Shown here: piece after piece, positions 1 to 8,565 of the stretch
Position numbering within the stretch: position 1 is the first letter of the stretch
How the letters are laid out: the number at the start of each line of letters is the position of its first letter
DNA from: Erysipelotrichaceae bacterium
Lineage (GTDB): Bacteria > Bacillota_I > Bacilli_A > Erysipelotrichales > Erysipelotrichaceae
NCBI GenBank assembly: GCA_013334325.1
Contig: JAAXXT010000013.1
Coordinates: 1-57,406, forward strand
Length of the DNA stretch: 57,406 nucleotides
Direction: 5' to 3'
Position numbers and translations under genes: made by a program
Notes under the pieces: model-generated
The model's database searches: none
What the model was told of the DNA's origin: nothing
The model's input: only the letters and a program-made list of their open reading frames with translations

Positions 1-1267
1 TGAACAAGATTCGAGGTTCATACCAGAAGTAAGTTGTCAATCGGGAAACGGCAGTGGCGAAGATGATTCCAGCGATCCCAAAATAACGGCCCAAAATGAA
101 GGACAGGATCAAATTCTCTATGGCAGCTAAAACCATGATGTATTTGGTCTCTTTAAAAATTCCGGTAGCTTCCCTGAAGACCCAGATAGGTTGAACGATG
201 CCCATGACATAGAAATTGAAAATGACAGCACTTAAAATAATTCCAGACAGGACATAGGTTTTACCCAACCAAATCGCAATGAGATCCCCAAGTAATAAGT
301 AGAGACAAACTGTACTAAAGGTGGTAACCCATAAACTAATCATCTGTATCGTATCAAAAGCATCTAGTTTCTTCTTGGCACTCTCTACCTCGATGACATT
401 GCCGATGCTGGCGGACACGGAGACATACAGGATGCTAATCATGGACGCAATACTGGCAATCACCAAGTTGTAATTTGAATAGTAACCAACCCAGATGGTT
501 CCCACCAAAATGGAAATGAGCACATTGTCTGTGCCACTAAAGACGACCTGAGAGAATTTATATAAGGCCACGGACTTAATGTTGGTAAAAAGTTCCTTTT
601 TGTCGATAATCCCATCTGATCCTTCAACTCGATGAAGCGCATAAGCGCTCTCCACCTTTCTAGAAAGAATAAGATTGCTCAAGAAAGTACTCAGTAACTG
701 GATTCCCAAATACGCCACATAGTTACCGGTCAACAGAACGACGGTAATCTGCGTTACAGACCTGATTGTATTGAACAGGATGTTGTTTCTGGAGATCAGG
801 TAGTTCTTCTGATCTGCCTGTAGAATCATGGTCTTGTATACAAAGACATATGAGATGACCGTGTTGGCCAGACTGATCAAGTAATACAACCATAAGTGAG
901 GGATAGACTGATCGAACTGAACCACCTGATTGAGGAAAGGCAGCAAAGACAAACCAAACACAGCAATGAGGATGGCAATCTTGGCATAGATCTTGCGATA
1001 ATAATGTACCAATGCATTGAGGGTATCATTGTCTTTGTTTGCCAAAGGCCTGTAAAAACTGTATATCATGGAGGTAGCCAAACCGAGATCGGCTAGACTA
1101 AGCATGATCAGAATGTCTGTAAAGAGCCCATTGATACCAAGAAAACTGACCCCAAGTACACGTATAAAAACCGTTCTGTTGATGAAGTTGAGAAAACTTG
1201 AAAGCAACAGGCTCATAATTCCGAATCGGAAATTTCTTGCAGTGTTTCGTGTTCGCGAGTCTAACAT
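1..1267 (-). CDS. Polysaccharide flippase, Wzx/MATE type (3' end beyond window)
   Basis: Reading the minus strand from the ATG at 1267 gives an open frame of about 422 codons with no stop before the window edge, so the gene is cut by the left boundary. The N-terminus (SRTRNTARNFRFGIMSLLL, then RTVFIRVLGVSFLGINGLF) matches the signature of Wzx-type exporters that flip undecaprenyl-linked oligosaccharides across the membrane, and the remainder is a chain of hydrophobic helices. It starts one base after the stop of the upstream hydrolase gene, so the two are almost certainly one operon. Which glycan it exports cannot be told from this window. The short open frames on either strand inside this interval are shadows. 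Confidence 0.8.
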   Translation of the reverse strand, partial: MLDSRTRNTARNFRFGIMSLLLSSFLNFINRTVFIRVLGVSFLGINGLFTDILIMLSLADLGLATSMIYSFYRPLANKDNDTLNALVHYYRKIYAKIAILIAVFGLSLLPFLNQVVQFDQSIPHLWLYYLISLANTVISYVFVYKTMILQADQKNYLISRNNILFNTIRSVTQITVVLLTGNYVAYLGIQLLSTFLSNLILSRKVESAYALHRVEGSDGIIDKKELFTNIKSVALYKFSQVVFSGTDNVLISILVGTIWVGYYSNYNLVIASIASMISILYVSVSASIGNVIEVESAKKKLDAFDTIQMISLWVTTFSTVCLYLLLGDLIAIWLGKTYVLSGIILSAVIFNFYVMGIVQPIWVFREATGIFKETKYIMVLAAIENLILSFILGRYFGIAGIIFATAVSRLTTYFWYEPRILF

Positions 1268-1268
1268 A

Positions 1269-2345
1269 TCAGATTTTGATGTCTTCCAAAAGTGCCAGGA
1301 AAGCAATGGTGGGGGCATTCCCCCAAGGATAGGATCCATAAGTTTGTGGATAGATTGAAAATCCGCCGCATTCGGCAGAACAGGAACTCATTTGACCATC
1401 ACGATAAGCAGACTGAAGGGCTGTCAAGCCACGTTCAAAAGTCACGCTCAAGGTGTGATACTCAAACAAGCCTAAAGCAACGGCTTTGGCGGCGGCATAC
1501 AAGATCATTGAAGTTGCCGAAATATCACATTGACCTCTATCTAGGATTAATAGCCAACCGAAGAAACCATCAGAATACTGGTACTTTAAAACAAGTTCGA
1601 GTCGTTTGATCAGTTCATTTGAAAGAAAAAGATAAGTTTCAGATCCTTTTTCGACACCTTCAAGACTGTCTGCTAGACCGCACAGATACCATCCAACCCC
1701 CCTACCCCAACCCAGGATGCCCATCTTTGTTTTCGTGTCGGCTTGATAACCGTGTACCGGCAAGCCAGTCAATTCATCGATCCCATTTTTAATGAAGCAG
1801 AAGATCTGATTATTGGCTAGATCTCTGATCGAATCATCCTTGAAAATCAGAGCATAACGATATAAAAATGGGCACAATATGCCAATGGCGTCGACATAGA
1901 TCGACTCTGTGTTTTTTTGGCGGTATGGGATAGATCCTTCAAAACTTTTCATGCAATTTATGACAAAGGCAATCATCTTGTGAAGCGCAACCTTGTATTT
2001 CTCATCACCAGTCTTCTCGAAAAGATACATTAGACTCATGCCATTCATGAGGTTGTCTATCGTGTTGATCTTTTGTCCTGCCTCGATCCAACGGTCATGA
2101 TAAACCTTAATCACAGAAATAGATTCTAATTGGTCATGCCTTAGTCCATAAGTTAAAGACAGAGCAATCATAGCGTTTGGCCAGCTATATCGGTCAATCT
2201 TGATGAGGTCTTTTTTTGAAAAGGCAAGATAAATATTTTTCAGTTGATGTTTAACATGGTCTGACGTTGCCAGAATTGGATAATTCAGCAAGTCTGTTTT
2301 AGAAAAAGCCATCAATTCGGTCAACATCATTTTTTCGCTGATCAT
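1269..2345 (-). CDS. Glycoside hydrolase family 105/88-like protein (unsaturated glucuronyl/rhamnogalacturonyl hydrolase type)
   Basis: The 358-residue product has the alpha/alpha-barrel pattern of GH105/GH88 enzymes, which remove the unsaturated uronic acid left by polysaccharide lyases. The most telling segment is GWGRGVGWYLCGLADSL, the family's GRGxGWY motif, preceded by YVDAIG, where YteR-type enzymes carry a catalytic Asp. There is no signal peptide, so it should act in the cytosol. The ATG at 2345 follows a good ribosome site (AAGGAG). Its stop is one base from the flippase start, which links it to a glycan locus. Within such a locus it could instead act on a biosynthetic by-product; the substrate is unknown. 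Confidence 0.72.
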   Translation of the reverse strand: MISEKMMLTELMAFSKTDLLNYPILATSDHVKHQLKNIYLAFSKKDLIKIDRYSWPNAMIALSLTYGLRHDQLESISVIKVYHDRWIEAGQKINTIDNLMNGMSLMYLFEKTGDEKYKVALHKMIAFVINCMKSFEGSIPYRQKNTESIYVDAIGILCPFLYRYALIFKDDSIRDLANNQIFCFIKNGIDELTGLPVHGYQADTKTKMGILGWGRGVGWYLCGLADSLEGVEKGSETYLFLSNELIKRLELVLKYQYSDGFFGWLLILDRGQCDISATSMILYAAAKAVALGLFEYHTLSVTFERGLTALQSAYRDGQMSSCSAECGGFSIYPQTYGSYPWGNAPTIAFLALLEDIKI

Positions 2346-2384
2346 GATTCTCCTTGCCAGTTTTCCATCTTAATATGTATTTAA

Positions 2385-2393
2385 AGTATACCA
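2385..2393 (-). promoter_or_regulatory. Extended -10 promoter for the hydrolase-flippase unit
   Basis: On the minus strand the sequence TGG-TATACT forms an extended -10 element about 40 bases before the ATG at 2345. No convincing -35 box is present, as expected for extended -10 promoters. The rest of the 2346-2654 gap shows no gene that I can recognise. Confidence 0.4.
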
Positions 2394-2654
2394 TTTCCTG
2401 ATTTTTTATGACTTGAATTAGTGATTTTAAGCAAGATAGAACCTGACTTCTAAGGTGGTGTGTTAAAATTTTAAATCAGAAACTGATTATGAAAAATGAA
2501 ACATTCTATTGTCGATGAACGTATATAACGATTTGATGGCACAAACCTTGTGATTTTTGATCAACAAAGGTACTAAAGATCCTTCTAAATACACTTATTA
2601 ATTTAAAGCGAATGTGAGAAAAGAATAGATAATTGCTAAGTTTAAACGCTTTGC

Positions 2655-2683
2655 TTGTGTAAGTTAGATGTCTTTTCTATAAT
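2655..2683 (+). promoter_or_regulatory. Sigma-A-type promoter of lplA
   Basis: TTGTGT (2655-2660), a 17-base spacer and a perfect TATAAT (2678-2683) precede lplA; AGGAGA at 2690 is its ribosome site. The same -35 hexamer and spacer are found in the promoter of the glycine cleavage operon. Confidence 0.65.
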
Positions 2684-2700
2684 GACTCTAGGAGAAGCCC

Positions 2701-3684
2701 ATGAAACTTGAACTCTATGAATCTTATTCGTTTAATCCTTATGAAAATTTAGGGGCAGAAGCTTATCTATTAGAAAGCTGTCCACCAGATACTTTACGGT
2801 TTTATCTATGGCAAAATGCCCATACCGTGGTCATCGGTAAGAATCAACATGCCCCATCGGAAGTCTTTGTCCAGGCTCTTCAAAATGATGAAGGGATCTT
2901 AGCGAGAAGATCCTCTGGTGGTGGTGCCGTTTATCATGATCTCGGTAATCTAAATTTTACTTTTATAGCGCCTACAGGCATCTTCGATATCCAAAAACAA
3001 ATGGAGATGATTGCCTTGGCTTTGCGTCACGCAGGGGTCAATGCCCAAGTCAATGGAAGAAATGATATTGAGATCGATGGAGCTAAAGTCTCAGGCAATG
3101 CCTTTGCGCACTCATTAAACAAACATCTTCATCATGGGACTTTATTGGTCAATGTCGATAAGATGAAACTAGCGAAATATCTCAATGTAAATCCTAAGAA
3201 ACTTAAACGAAAGAATGTGACATCAGTATCTGCCCGTATCGTTAATCTAAGAGAACTCATCGATATCGATATCCAAAAACTAAAAGATCTCTTGTTTAGA
3301 GCGGCTGAAGAATACACAGGTACTTTAGGTTTAAAATGTGAATTCCCTAGTGATAATGCCAAAGCCTATATGAATCAATATGCCTCAGTTGAATGGTTGT
3401 TTCCTGAACCAGCGAAAGAGAATCTTGTCTTTGAGGAAGCTTATGATTTTGGTTTATTAAAATGGTTCTTTGAGAGCCAAGATGGAGTGATCGTCAAGAA
3501 TTCCTTATGGTCAGATGCGATGGATACCCAATGGATCGATGCCTTACAAGCCCATATCAATGGTTGTGTCAACACAGAGAAAGCCATTGCGGATCGATTA
3601 AGGTCTTTTCTAGATAAACATCATACTGAAGATATAAAACAGATCATTGAATCATTTGAAGCTTTGGCTTCAATTAAATCTTAG
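2701..3684 (+). CDS. lplA: Lipoate-protein ligase A
   Basis: The 327-residue protein is a full-length LplA. It activates scavenged lipoate as lipoyl-AMP and attaches it to lysines of lipoyl domains. The catalytic domain shows RRSSGGGAVYHD at residues 69-80 (lipoate/ATP loop) and GAKVSGNA at 127-134 with the conserved lysine K129. The C-terminal third is the small accessory domain found in bacterial LplA. It stands alone between its own promoter and a terminator. The one lipoyl protein visible in the window is GcvH (26018), so this ligase probably serves the glycine cleavage system and any 2-oxoacid dehydrogenases encoded elsewhere. Confidence 0.93.
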   Translation: MKLELYESYSFNPYENLGAEAYLLESCPPDTLRFYLWQNAHTVVIGKNQHAPSEVFVQALQNDEGILARRSSGGGAVYHDLGNLNFTFIAPTGIFDIQKQMEMIALALRHAGVNAQVNGRNDIEIDGAKVSGNAFAHSLNKHLHHGTLLVNVDKMKLAKYLNVNPKKLKRKNVTSVSARIVNLRELIDIDIQKLKDLLFRAAEEYTGTLGLKCEFPSDNAKAYMNQYASVEWLFPEPAKENLVFEEAYDFGLLKWFFESQDGVIVKNSLWSDAMDTQWIDALQAHINGCVNTEKAIADRLRSFLDKHHTEDIKQIIESFEALASIKS

Positions 3685-3688
3685 GATG

Positions 3689-3717
3689 AAAAAAAGGCAC
3701 CGCAGATGCCTTTTTTT
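3689..3717. terminator. Bidirectional terminator, lplA / FN3 gene
   Basis: An 11-bp stem (AAAAAAAGGCA with TGCCTTTTTTT) and a 7-base loop lie between two converging genes. U-runs form on either strand. Confidence 0.85.
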
Positions 3718-3748
3718 CATTGCCTAAAATCTACAGGGGAACTGTATC

Positions 3749-4375
3749 TCAGGATTTAAGATAAACTACATTAGAGCTAGGTCCAAAGAATTTGACTTTA
3801 TTGACCGTGGTAAACGCTCTAACTTTATAATAAGTGCTCTGTCTTAGACCAACCTTACTTACGTAAGAGGTCGTATTGACCGCAGAGATTACTTTATATG
3901 GTCCTGCATAAGAGGAGGAAGAACTGATCTCATAACTTGTAGCGCCTACTACTTTAGCCCACATTAAGGTATTTGTGCCTTTTGAGGTCTTTCCTGTAAG
4001 AACGACCGCAGAAAACTCAGGGGTTAAACTTAAGGATGAATAATCAGAGTAGGTTTTTTTAGATCCGCTATTGACATAAGATCTAACTTTAAGATAAATA
4101 GGAGTGCCTACGCTTAAAGCTTTGATCGTGGTGCTTGTTTTCGTTCCAAGATAGACCACTTTATATGTCCCATTAATATCAAGGGACATACTTAGTTCAT
4201 AACCCGAGACCTTAGTGACTGATCTAAAAGTCACTGTAGCGGTGTTATTGGTGGCTTGACCACTGATTTGAGGTACATCTGGTGATGCAGCAGCAAACGC
4301 AGTAACCCCAGTCGAGAAGAAGAAACCAAACGACAAGGATATGACCATTAAGCTTTGAGCGATTTTGCTTCTCAT
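3749..4375 (-). CDS. Secreted protein with two fibronectin type III-like domains
   Basis: From the ATG at 4375 (ribosome site AGGGAG just upstream) the product has 208 residues. An upstream in-frame TTG at 4435 would add 20 residues that spoil the signal peptide, so I prefer 4375. The N-terminus is a signal peptide (MRSKIAQS, a long hydrophobic stretch, then AFAA). Two FN3-like repeats follow, each with the pattern V(S/A)GYELS...GTYK...YYKVRAF. No sortase motif or enzymatic domain is present, so it is probably exported and may bind surface glycans or proteins. A decayed relative lies at about 5.5-5.85 kb. Function unknown. Confidence 0.7.
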   Translation of the reverse strand: MRSKIAQSLMVISLSFGFFFSTGVTAFAAASPDVPQISGQATNNTATVTFRSVTKVSGYELSMSLDINGTYKVVYLGTKTSTTIKALSVGTPIYLKVRSYVNSGSKKTYSDYSSLSLTPEFSAVVLTGKTSKGTNTLMWAKVVGATSYEISSSSSYAGPYKVISAVNTTSYVSKVGLRQSTYYKVRAFTTVNKVKFFGPSSNVVYLKS

Positions 4376-4638
4376 GGATCTCCCTTGAAGAGATAGATGT
4401 TCATCATTACTCTTCCTAGAAATTGTATACCCCAAGAGTGACCTTGTAAAGCCAAGATGATGTTTTTTAACAACCTTTTTATTCTTTATAGATATATTAT
4501 ATATAAATAGAGTATATATTAGTTGTTAATCGGTGAACATAGCGTTCCTTCTATTTACATCAATGGTATCTCTCTACTAATTTATAAGTCTGAGATATTA
4601 AGGATATGTTAAAATAGAAGTACTGAAGGTTATCCTAG

Positions 4639-5205
4639 ATGAAAAAAAGAAAAAACCGTAATATCTTAGTATTTGTATATCTCATTTTAGTAGGACTCTC
4701 CTTATTTTTTGTCTTAAGCCACGGGATCAATAGTGTCCTTTTTAATGAGATCAGAAAAGGAACAGCGGATCCTTTTGGATTGATGGTGTTCTTCTTGATG
4801 GGGCTTTACCCCTTATCTTTTCTCGTATCTAACTTTATTTTAGAAAGAGAAATGACAAAATCAGATTGGGTCTTAACGGTCTTGAGTTTTATGATAGGTG
4901 CTTTCGCTTTGGTGCCTTCTTACTTTAAACCTTATGTAAGAAAAGATAGACCTCATAGTATCAAGCCTACTTTTATGGCTTGGTTAGGATTGGGATCAAC
5001 CTTAATGTTTCTAGTCTATGGGATAATGGTTGGAGACTCTGTTGCTTATAGTTCTCAGTTTATGAGTGATCCCTTGGTCTTCATCATGACATTAGATTTC
5101 ATTACGATGACCATCTTAAGTGTCTTGATTGCGAAAGAACACTCTGTTGGATGGAAATTTGCCTTCTTACCATTGGTAGGATGGTGGGCCATATTACTGG
5201 ATTGA
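4639..5205 (+). CDS. Integral membrane protein of unknown function
   Basis: The 188-residue product begins with a basic segment (MKKRKNRN) and has about five to six hydrophobic helices separated by short loops, including one containing KPYVRKDRPHS. I do not recognise a family. A -10 box TAAAAT at 4610 and a weak AAGG ribosome site precede it, and a strong terminator follows, so it is a single-gene unit. It is divergent from the secreted FN3 gene. Confidence 0.65.
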   Translation: MKKRKNRNILVFVYLILVGLSLFFVLSHGINSVLFNEIRKGTADPFGLMVFFLMGLYPLSFLVSNFILEREMTKSDWVLTVLSFMIGAFALVPSYFKPYVRKDRPHSIKPTFMAWLGLGSTLMFLVYGIMVGDSVAYSSQFMSDPLVFIMTLDFITMTILSVLIAKEHSVGWKFAFLPLVGWWAILLD

Positions 5206-5210
5206 TCATA

Positions 5211-5241
5211 AAAAAGGATGAACGATGTGTTCATCCTTTTT
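5211..5241 (+). terminator. Rho-independent terminator
   Basis: The 13-bp stem AAAAAGGATGAAC / GTTCATCCTTTTT encloses a 5-base loop directly after the membrane protein gene. Confidence 0.85.
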
Positions 5242-5499
5242 ATTTAATTGATAGCTAAGAGTTTGTTGAGTCTTAAGAGGTTTCTGTGTTGACATAAACG
5301 ATGATTGTCAGCATCAAGTGGGTCTTCGCATTAACACTCAGTTGACTAAACAGGACTCAGGCTTCATAAGACTTCCGATGTAATCATAATTAGGACCAGC
5401 TTTACGCTCATCCATAGGGTGTTGATCATGATCAAGATGTCTATTTCTTTAATGTTGGAGATCTTAGAGATGTCCATAGTAAGTTGAACACTCACCAAA

Positions 5500-5850
5500 G
5501 TTAATAGTTCGTTGGTTGAATAATGGGTTGTGATGCTTTGGACACTTTAGTAAACCTCATAAATCCTAGTGGTCCCATAAAGCTTATGCGCTCTAACTTT
5601 TAGTTGCATCAGGCAATATGTGTAATATCGAAAGAAAGTCTGTGGTATCTTTAACTAAACATAAGTTCCTGTAGCACTACTCGCTCTATAGACAAGGTAG
5701 CCTACCACTAGATCACTTGTTGTCCATGTGACAGTAAGTGAGGCATTAATGTTGAAACTACAGTTACAATGGTAGGCAATGAAACACTAGTACTGAAAGG
5801 TAAAGTAACTGAAGATAGGATCAAAAACAGCATTTAAAAATAAATGGCTA
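5500..5850 (-). pseudogene. Decayed secreted FN3-domain protein
   Basis: The minus strand still reads SLTVTWTTSDLVVGYLVYR and then ASSATGTY, a typical FN3 strand pattern, but the frame then meets a TAG. Further on, LKVRAHKLYGTTRIYEVY corresponds to the YYKVRAF end of an FN3 domain, and KVSKASQPIIQPTNY looks like the start of a second one. A hydrophobic leader (MLFLILSSVTLPFSTSVS) lies upstream in a different frame. At least one frameshift and several stops separate these pieces. It is probably a dead paralogue of the gene at 3749-4375. Limits are approximate. The remainder of 5242-5986 shows nothing else coding. Confidence 0.6.
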
Positions 5851-5986
5851 AAAAATCTTGTCTAAACTTACTCAATGTGTGTACCTATTCCCTTAACTGT
5901 GAATCATTTGTTAGTCTCATCATACAATTCAATGACTAAAATATCCAATATCTAAAATACGGTATCTCAAAAGAATCACTTTTTAA

Positions 5987-6217
5987 TCAAACTAAATTCA
6001 TCAGATGTTGAGCTTGATCGAATGTTAATTCATCGATCTTATTGGTCATATATTTATTATGATAGGTCTTGGTAATGAAACAATAACCACTTAGTCGATC
6101 CTTTAAGACTGATTCTTTATCTTTGATCCACACCTTGTTTTTATATAAGTAAGATGTTTCTTCAATGATCTTACCGACGAGTTTTAAATCGACGATGTAG
6201 AAATATCGATCCGTCAT
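5987..6217 (-). CDS. Small protein of unknown function, second gene of a two-gene unit
   Basis: The 76-residue, soluble, Lys/Tyr-rich product (MTDRYFYIVDLKLVGK...) matches no family that I recognise. Its ATG overlaps the stop of the upstream 42-codon membrane ORF as CCATGA. This translational coupling is the main reason to believe it is real. It may be a cytosolic partner of the small membrane protein. Confidence 0.5.
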   Translation of the reverse strand: MTDRYFYIVDLKLVGKIIEETSYLYKNKVWIKDKESVLKDRLSGYCFITKTYHNKYMTNKIDELTFDQAQHLMNLV

Positions 6218-6342
6218 GGTTTATTCTCTAAAAGATCTTTCTTCTTTTGTTGAGTTTGAATGATTATAGTGCTTATGATGAATAACCCTACGATTGTAGT
6301 AAAAAACAAAATATTTTGAACTTCTTTTTCTTTAATTATCAT
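6214..6342 (-). CDS. Single-pass membrane miniprotein (42 aa)
   Basis: The minus strand from the ATG at 6342 reads MIIKEKEVQNILFFTTIVG, continues through a hydrophobic stretch (LFIISTIII) and ends in a basic tail (QQKKKDLLENKP) before TGA. This gives one transmembrane helix with a charged C-terminus. A strong ribosome site (AGGGGA) lies nine bases upstream, and the stop overlaps the start of the 76-residue gene. The arrangement resembles small regulatory or toxin-like membrane peptides, but no family can be named. Confidence 0.5.
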   Translation of the reverse strand: MIIKEKEVQNILFFTTIVGLFIISTIIIQTQQKKKDLLENKP

Positions 6343-6387
6343 TTTAGTTGGTCCCCTGTTAATTTAAGGATAAGCCTTAACGAATTC

Positions 6388-6414
6388 AAATGCTACACAC
6401 GATGAGTGTGATTT
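6388..6414. repeat. 27-bp direct repeat, left copy
   Basis: This stretch is identical at 26 of 27 positions to 18069-18095 and lies in the same orientation. It contains the inverted repeat CACACG-ATG-AGTGTG. It sits about 45 bases before the start of the 42-aa ORF, in the non-coding strip beside the glycan operon. The two copies bracket the intact glycan core. Confidence 0.75.
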
Positions 6415-6435
6415 ATGTGTTTTTGAGCGATATAT

Positions 6436-6465
6436 AAAAAATCAGCGTTTTTTTTCTGATTTTTT
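6436..6465. terminator. Terminator-like hairpin
   Basis: AAAAAATCAG and CTGATTTTTT form a 10-bp stem with a T-rich loop. It follows the end of the acyltransferase remnant when read on the minus strand. Confidence 0.5.
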
Positions 6466-6508
6466 TGAATGTATTTGAGAGTAAGATAGAAAATAATAGA
6501 GAACTAAC

Positions 6509-6805
6509 TTAAACAAAGATCGAAACCACTAGGATATACCACAATGGATCAAAGTCCATCTTTAAGAGGTAATCTTTTAGGAAAGCCACTACAGTGAGGA
6601 CCCCTGCGTGAATGAAGTAGATACTTCCACTATGAACTGCTAAAAAGTTGAATTCAAGCTTCAACTTTTTCAGTTTTATAAATAAGGTGAAAGTAGATAG
6701 ATTTCCTAAGACGACAAAGGGAGATAAATAACCATAGAAGTAAAGCTTAGGTGTGATAAATGCTTTTTTATGGGGGGAGGGAAAATATGAAAGAATTAAA
6801 CATTG
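6509..6805 (-). pseudogene. Acyltransferase-3-like C-terminal remnant
   Basis: An open stretch on the minus strand ending with TAA at 6509 encodes AFITPKLYFYGYLSPFVVLG, then LEFNFLAVHSGSIYFIHAGV and hydrophobic segments ending LWYILVVSIFV. The SIYFIHAG block resembles the SxxIYLxH motif in the last helices of OafA/Wzy-type acyltransferase-3 membrane enzymes, which acetylate surface glycans. No start codon, ribosome site or N-terminal catalytic region precedes it; the frame closes upstream near 6820. It looks like the 3' end of a deleted gene. Nothing else is evident between 6343 and 6929. Confidence 0.5.
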
Positions 6806-6881
6806 AGAAAAATGAGGCTATGTTTAGGTGTTTTTTTCCTTTAGAACGCTTTATTATATCTTCGTTTAAGTTTTTTTAGAT

Positions 6882-6907
6882 AAAAAGATGTTTTTCAACA
6901 TCTTTTT
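6882..6907 (-). terminator. Terminator of the lipoprotein gene
   Basis: An 11-bp stem (AAAAAGATGTT / AACATCTTTTT) with a TTTC loop lies just past the stop at 6930 on the minus strand. Confidence 0.8.
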
Positions 6908-6929
6908 TAATCATTCATTTAGTTTTAGA

Positions 6930-7538
6930 TTATTCTCCAGCTGGTCTTAATTCTTCTATGGTGGAGATCAAACCACCCATTAACCCATCAAATAAGGCAA
7001 GGTTGGTTTCTCCACCTTGGATGAGCCACTTCTTATCGACTTTGACCATTTTGACTTCGACTGTGGTTACTTTGTCTTTAACTACACCTTCAGAAGCGTC
7101 TAAGAAAAGATCGATACTGAGCTGAGTGAACTGTTCTTCAGTACCCCCTGCGAAAGCCAATTTAAAGGCTTCAGCGATGTATGTGGTCATATAGGTAGTA
7201 ATGACTAAACCGAGGTTAACGGTCGTAAATTCAACGCTTACTGTGGCACTTAGACCATCTTCAGCGATCACTGTTTCTTTGATTTCATAATCATAGGATA
7301 AGATCAATTCCATCATCTTAGTAGAGACTTCATTAGGTGTTTCTGGGCTCTCAAATGGATCACCGGTCATATTGGAGACATCCCCATCGAATAGACTGGC
7401 ATAATCTATGACTTTTTTCTCTTTAAAGGCATCTAAGAAAGTAGCGATTGTTTCTTCAGGTTTCTCTTTAGCGCCACACCCACTTAGACCTCCAATAAAC
7501 AGCAATACCATAAGTAGACTCAACAGTGTTTTTTTCAT
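6930..7538 (-). CDS. Small lipoprotein, NTF2-like/DUF4878-type
   Basis: The start chosen is the ATG at 7538, which follows AAGGGA at a good spacing; an upstream in-frame start would bury the signal sequence. The product is about 202 residues, with a type II signal peptide and the lipobox LSGC. A predicted alpha+beta domain follows (PEETIATFLDAFKEKKVIDYASLF...KDKVTTVEVKMVKVDKKWLIQGG). This is the pattern of DUF4878/NTF2-like lipoproteins of Firmicutes, which have no assigned reaction. It should be anchored on the outer face of the membrane. It lies downstream of the glycan operon but behind its own -10 (TATACT near 7565), so it is probably separate. Confidence 0.75.
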   Translation of the reverse strand: MKKTLLSLLMVLLFIGGLSGCGAKEKPEETIATFLDAFKEKKVIDYASLFDGDVSNMTGDPFESPETPNEVSTKMMELILSYDYEIKETVIAEDGLSATVSVEFTTVNLGLVITTYMTTYIAEAFKLAFAGGTEEQFTQLSIDLFLDASEGVVKDKVTTVEVKMVKVDKKWLIQGGETNLALFDGLMGGLISTIEELRPAGE

Positions 7539-7591
7539 ACAGTTCCCTTTGTTTGATTGGATATAGTATACCTTATGAATGGATAAAGAAA

Positions 7592-7620
7592 AAGAGGACA
7601 CTTATTAAAAGTGGCCTCTT
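7592..7620 (-). terminator. Terminator at the end of the glycan operon
   Basis: An imperfect 12-bp stem (AAGAGGACACTT / AAGTGGCCTCTT) followed by TTTC on the minus strand lies 13 bases beyond the GtrB-like gene. Confidence 0.75.
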
Positions 7621-7632
7621 ATGTATAAGCTA

Positions 7633-8565
7633 TTAAAAGTTGATACGTTTCTCTTCTATAACCAAAGGTCTTTTCATAACTCTTTGGTTGATACTCAAGA
7701 CATATTCACCTAATACACCTAGAAAAATTAATTGAAGTGAACTAAAGAAGAAAATACCTACGATGATTGGGGTTATGCCTGCATTGAATTCATTCCAATA
7801 CAGCAATTTCAAACCGATATAAACTAAGGTGATCAACATACTTACGATTGAAAAGAAGAATCCAATAAAGGTCGCCATTCTAAGACCAACCTTAGTGTAG
7901 GATGTAAAACCAACCATAGCAGCATCATATAATTTAAAGAAGTTATTACTGGATTTCCCATGTCTTCTTTTCTGTTGGGTATACTTAAGTTCTTTTCTCG
8001 CAAAACCTAATTCAGCGACGATGCCTCTTAAATATGGAGTTGGATCTTCTAGACCTTGAAGTACTTTGATGAATTCTTTGTCGTATAAGCCAAACCCTGT
8101 AAAGTGTTGGATTTGTTCAACTTGAGACATTTTCTTGATTAAAGCATAATACACGGATCTAAAGAAATAAATGATCCCGTTTTCTTTGCTTTTTACTTTT
8201 ATTCCAATGACGATCTTATAGCCATTTTCCCATTCTCTTACAAAGTCCTTGATCATCTCAACAGGATCTTGAAAATCAGCGACGATCAATATGGTACAGT
8301 CTCCTGTACTTTGGGTCAAACCATAATAGGGTGAATTAAATTGACCGAAATTACGCGCATTAAAGATCGCTTTGATATGTTTGTCTGAGTGACACAACAA
8401 GACCAATTCATCTCTCGTTTTGTCATTGGAAAAATTATCGATGAATATGATCTCATAATCATAAGATCCACAGGATTCTTGGAGTACTTTCTTTATTTCT
8501 TCACTGATCAATCGAACATTTTTTTCTTCATTGTATGTTGGAATGACGATACTTATTTTTTTCAT
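7633..8565 (-). CDS. GtrB-like polyprenyl-phosphate glycosyltransferase (GT2)
   Basis: The 310-residue protein has an N-terminal GT-A fold: IPTYNEEKN at 8-16, the DFQDP acidic motif near residue 100, and the TGFGLYD/R...RRHGKSSN segments typical of DPM1/GtrB enzymes. Two C-terminal transmembrane helices follow, around 229-251 and 264-286. Such enzymes transfer a sugar from a nucleotide donor to undecaprenyl phosphate on the cytosolic face. Its start overlaps the stop of the upstream dehydrogenase by four bases, which ties it to the CDP-sugar pathway and suggests the lipid carrier is loaded with that sugar. A GtrA-like flippase and a GtrC-like transferase lie at the other end of the operon. 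Confidence 0.85.
   Translation of the reverse strand: MKKISIVIPTYNEEKNVRLISEEIKKVLQESCGSYDYEIIFIDNFSNDKTRDELVLLCHSDKHIKAIFNARNFGQFNSPYYGLTQSTGDCTILIVADFQDPVEMIKDFVREWENGYKIVIGIKVKSKENGIIYFFRSVYYALIKKMSQVEQIQHFTGFGLYDKEFIKVLQGLEDPTPYLRGIVAELGFARKELKYTQQKRRHGKSSNNFFKLYDAAMVGFTSYTKVGLRMATFIGFFFSIVSMLITLVYIGLKLLYWNEFNAGITPIIVGIFFFSSLQLIFLGVLGEYVLSINQRVMKRPLVIEEKRINF

Noticed and set aside
1068-1609. Plus-strand frames of 96 and 105 codons
   Set aside because: They lie opposite the flippase and GH105-like genes and show no ribosome site or family signature.
6436-6465. Small RNA gene at the T-rich hairpin
   Set aside because: No promoter was found upstream; a terminator for the old acyltransferase gene is enough to explain it.
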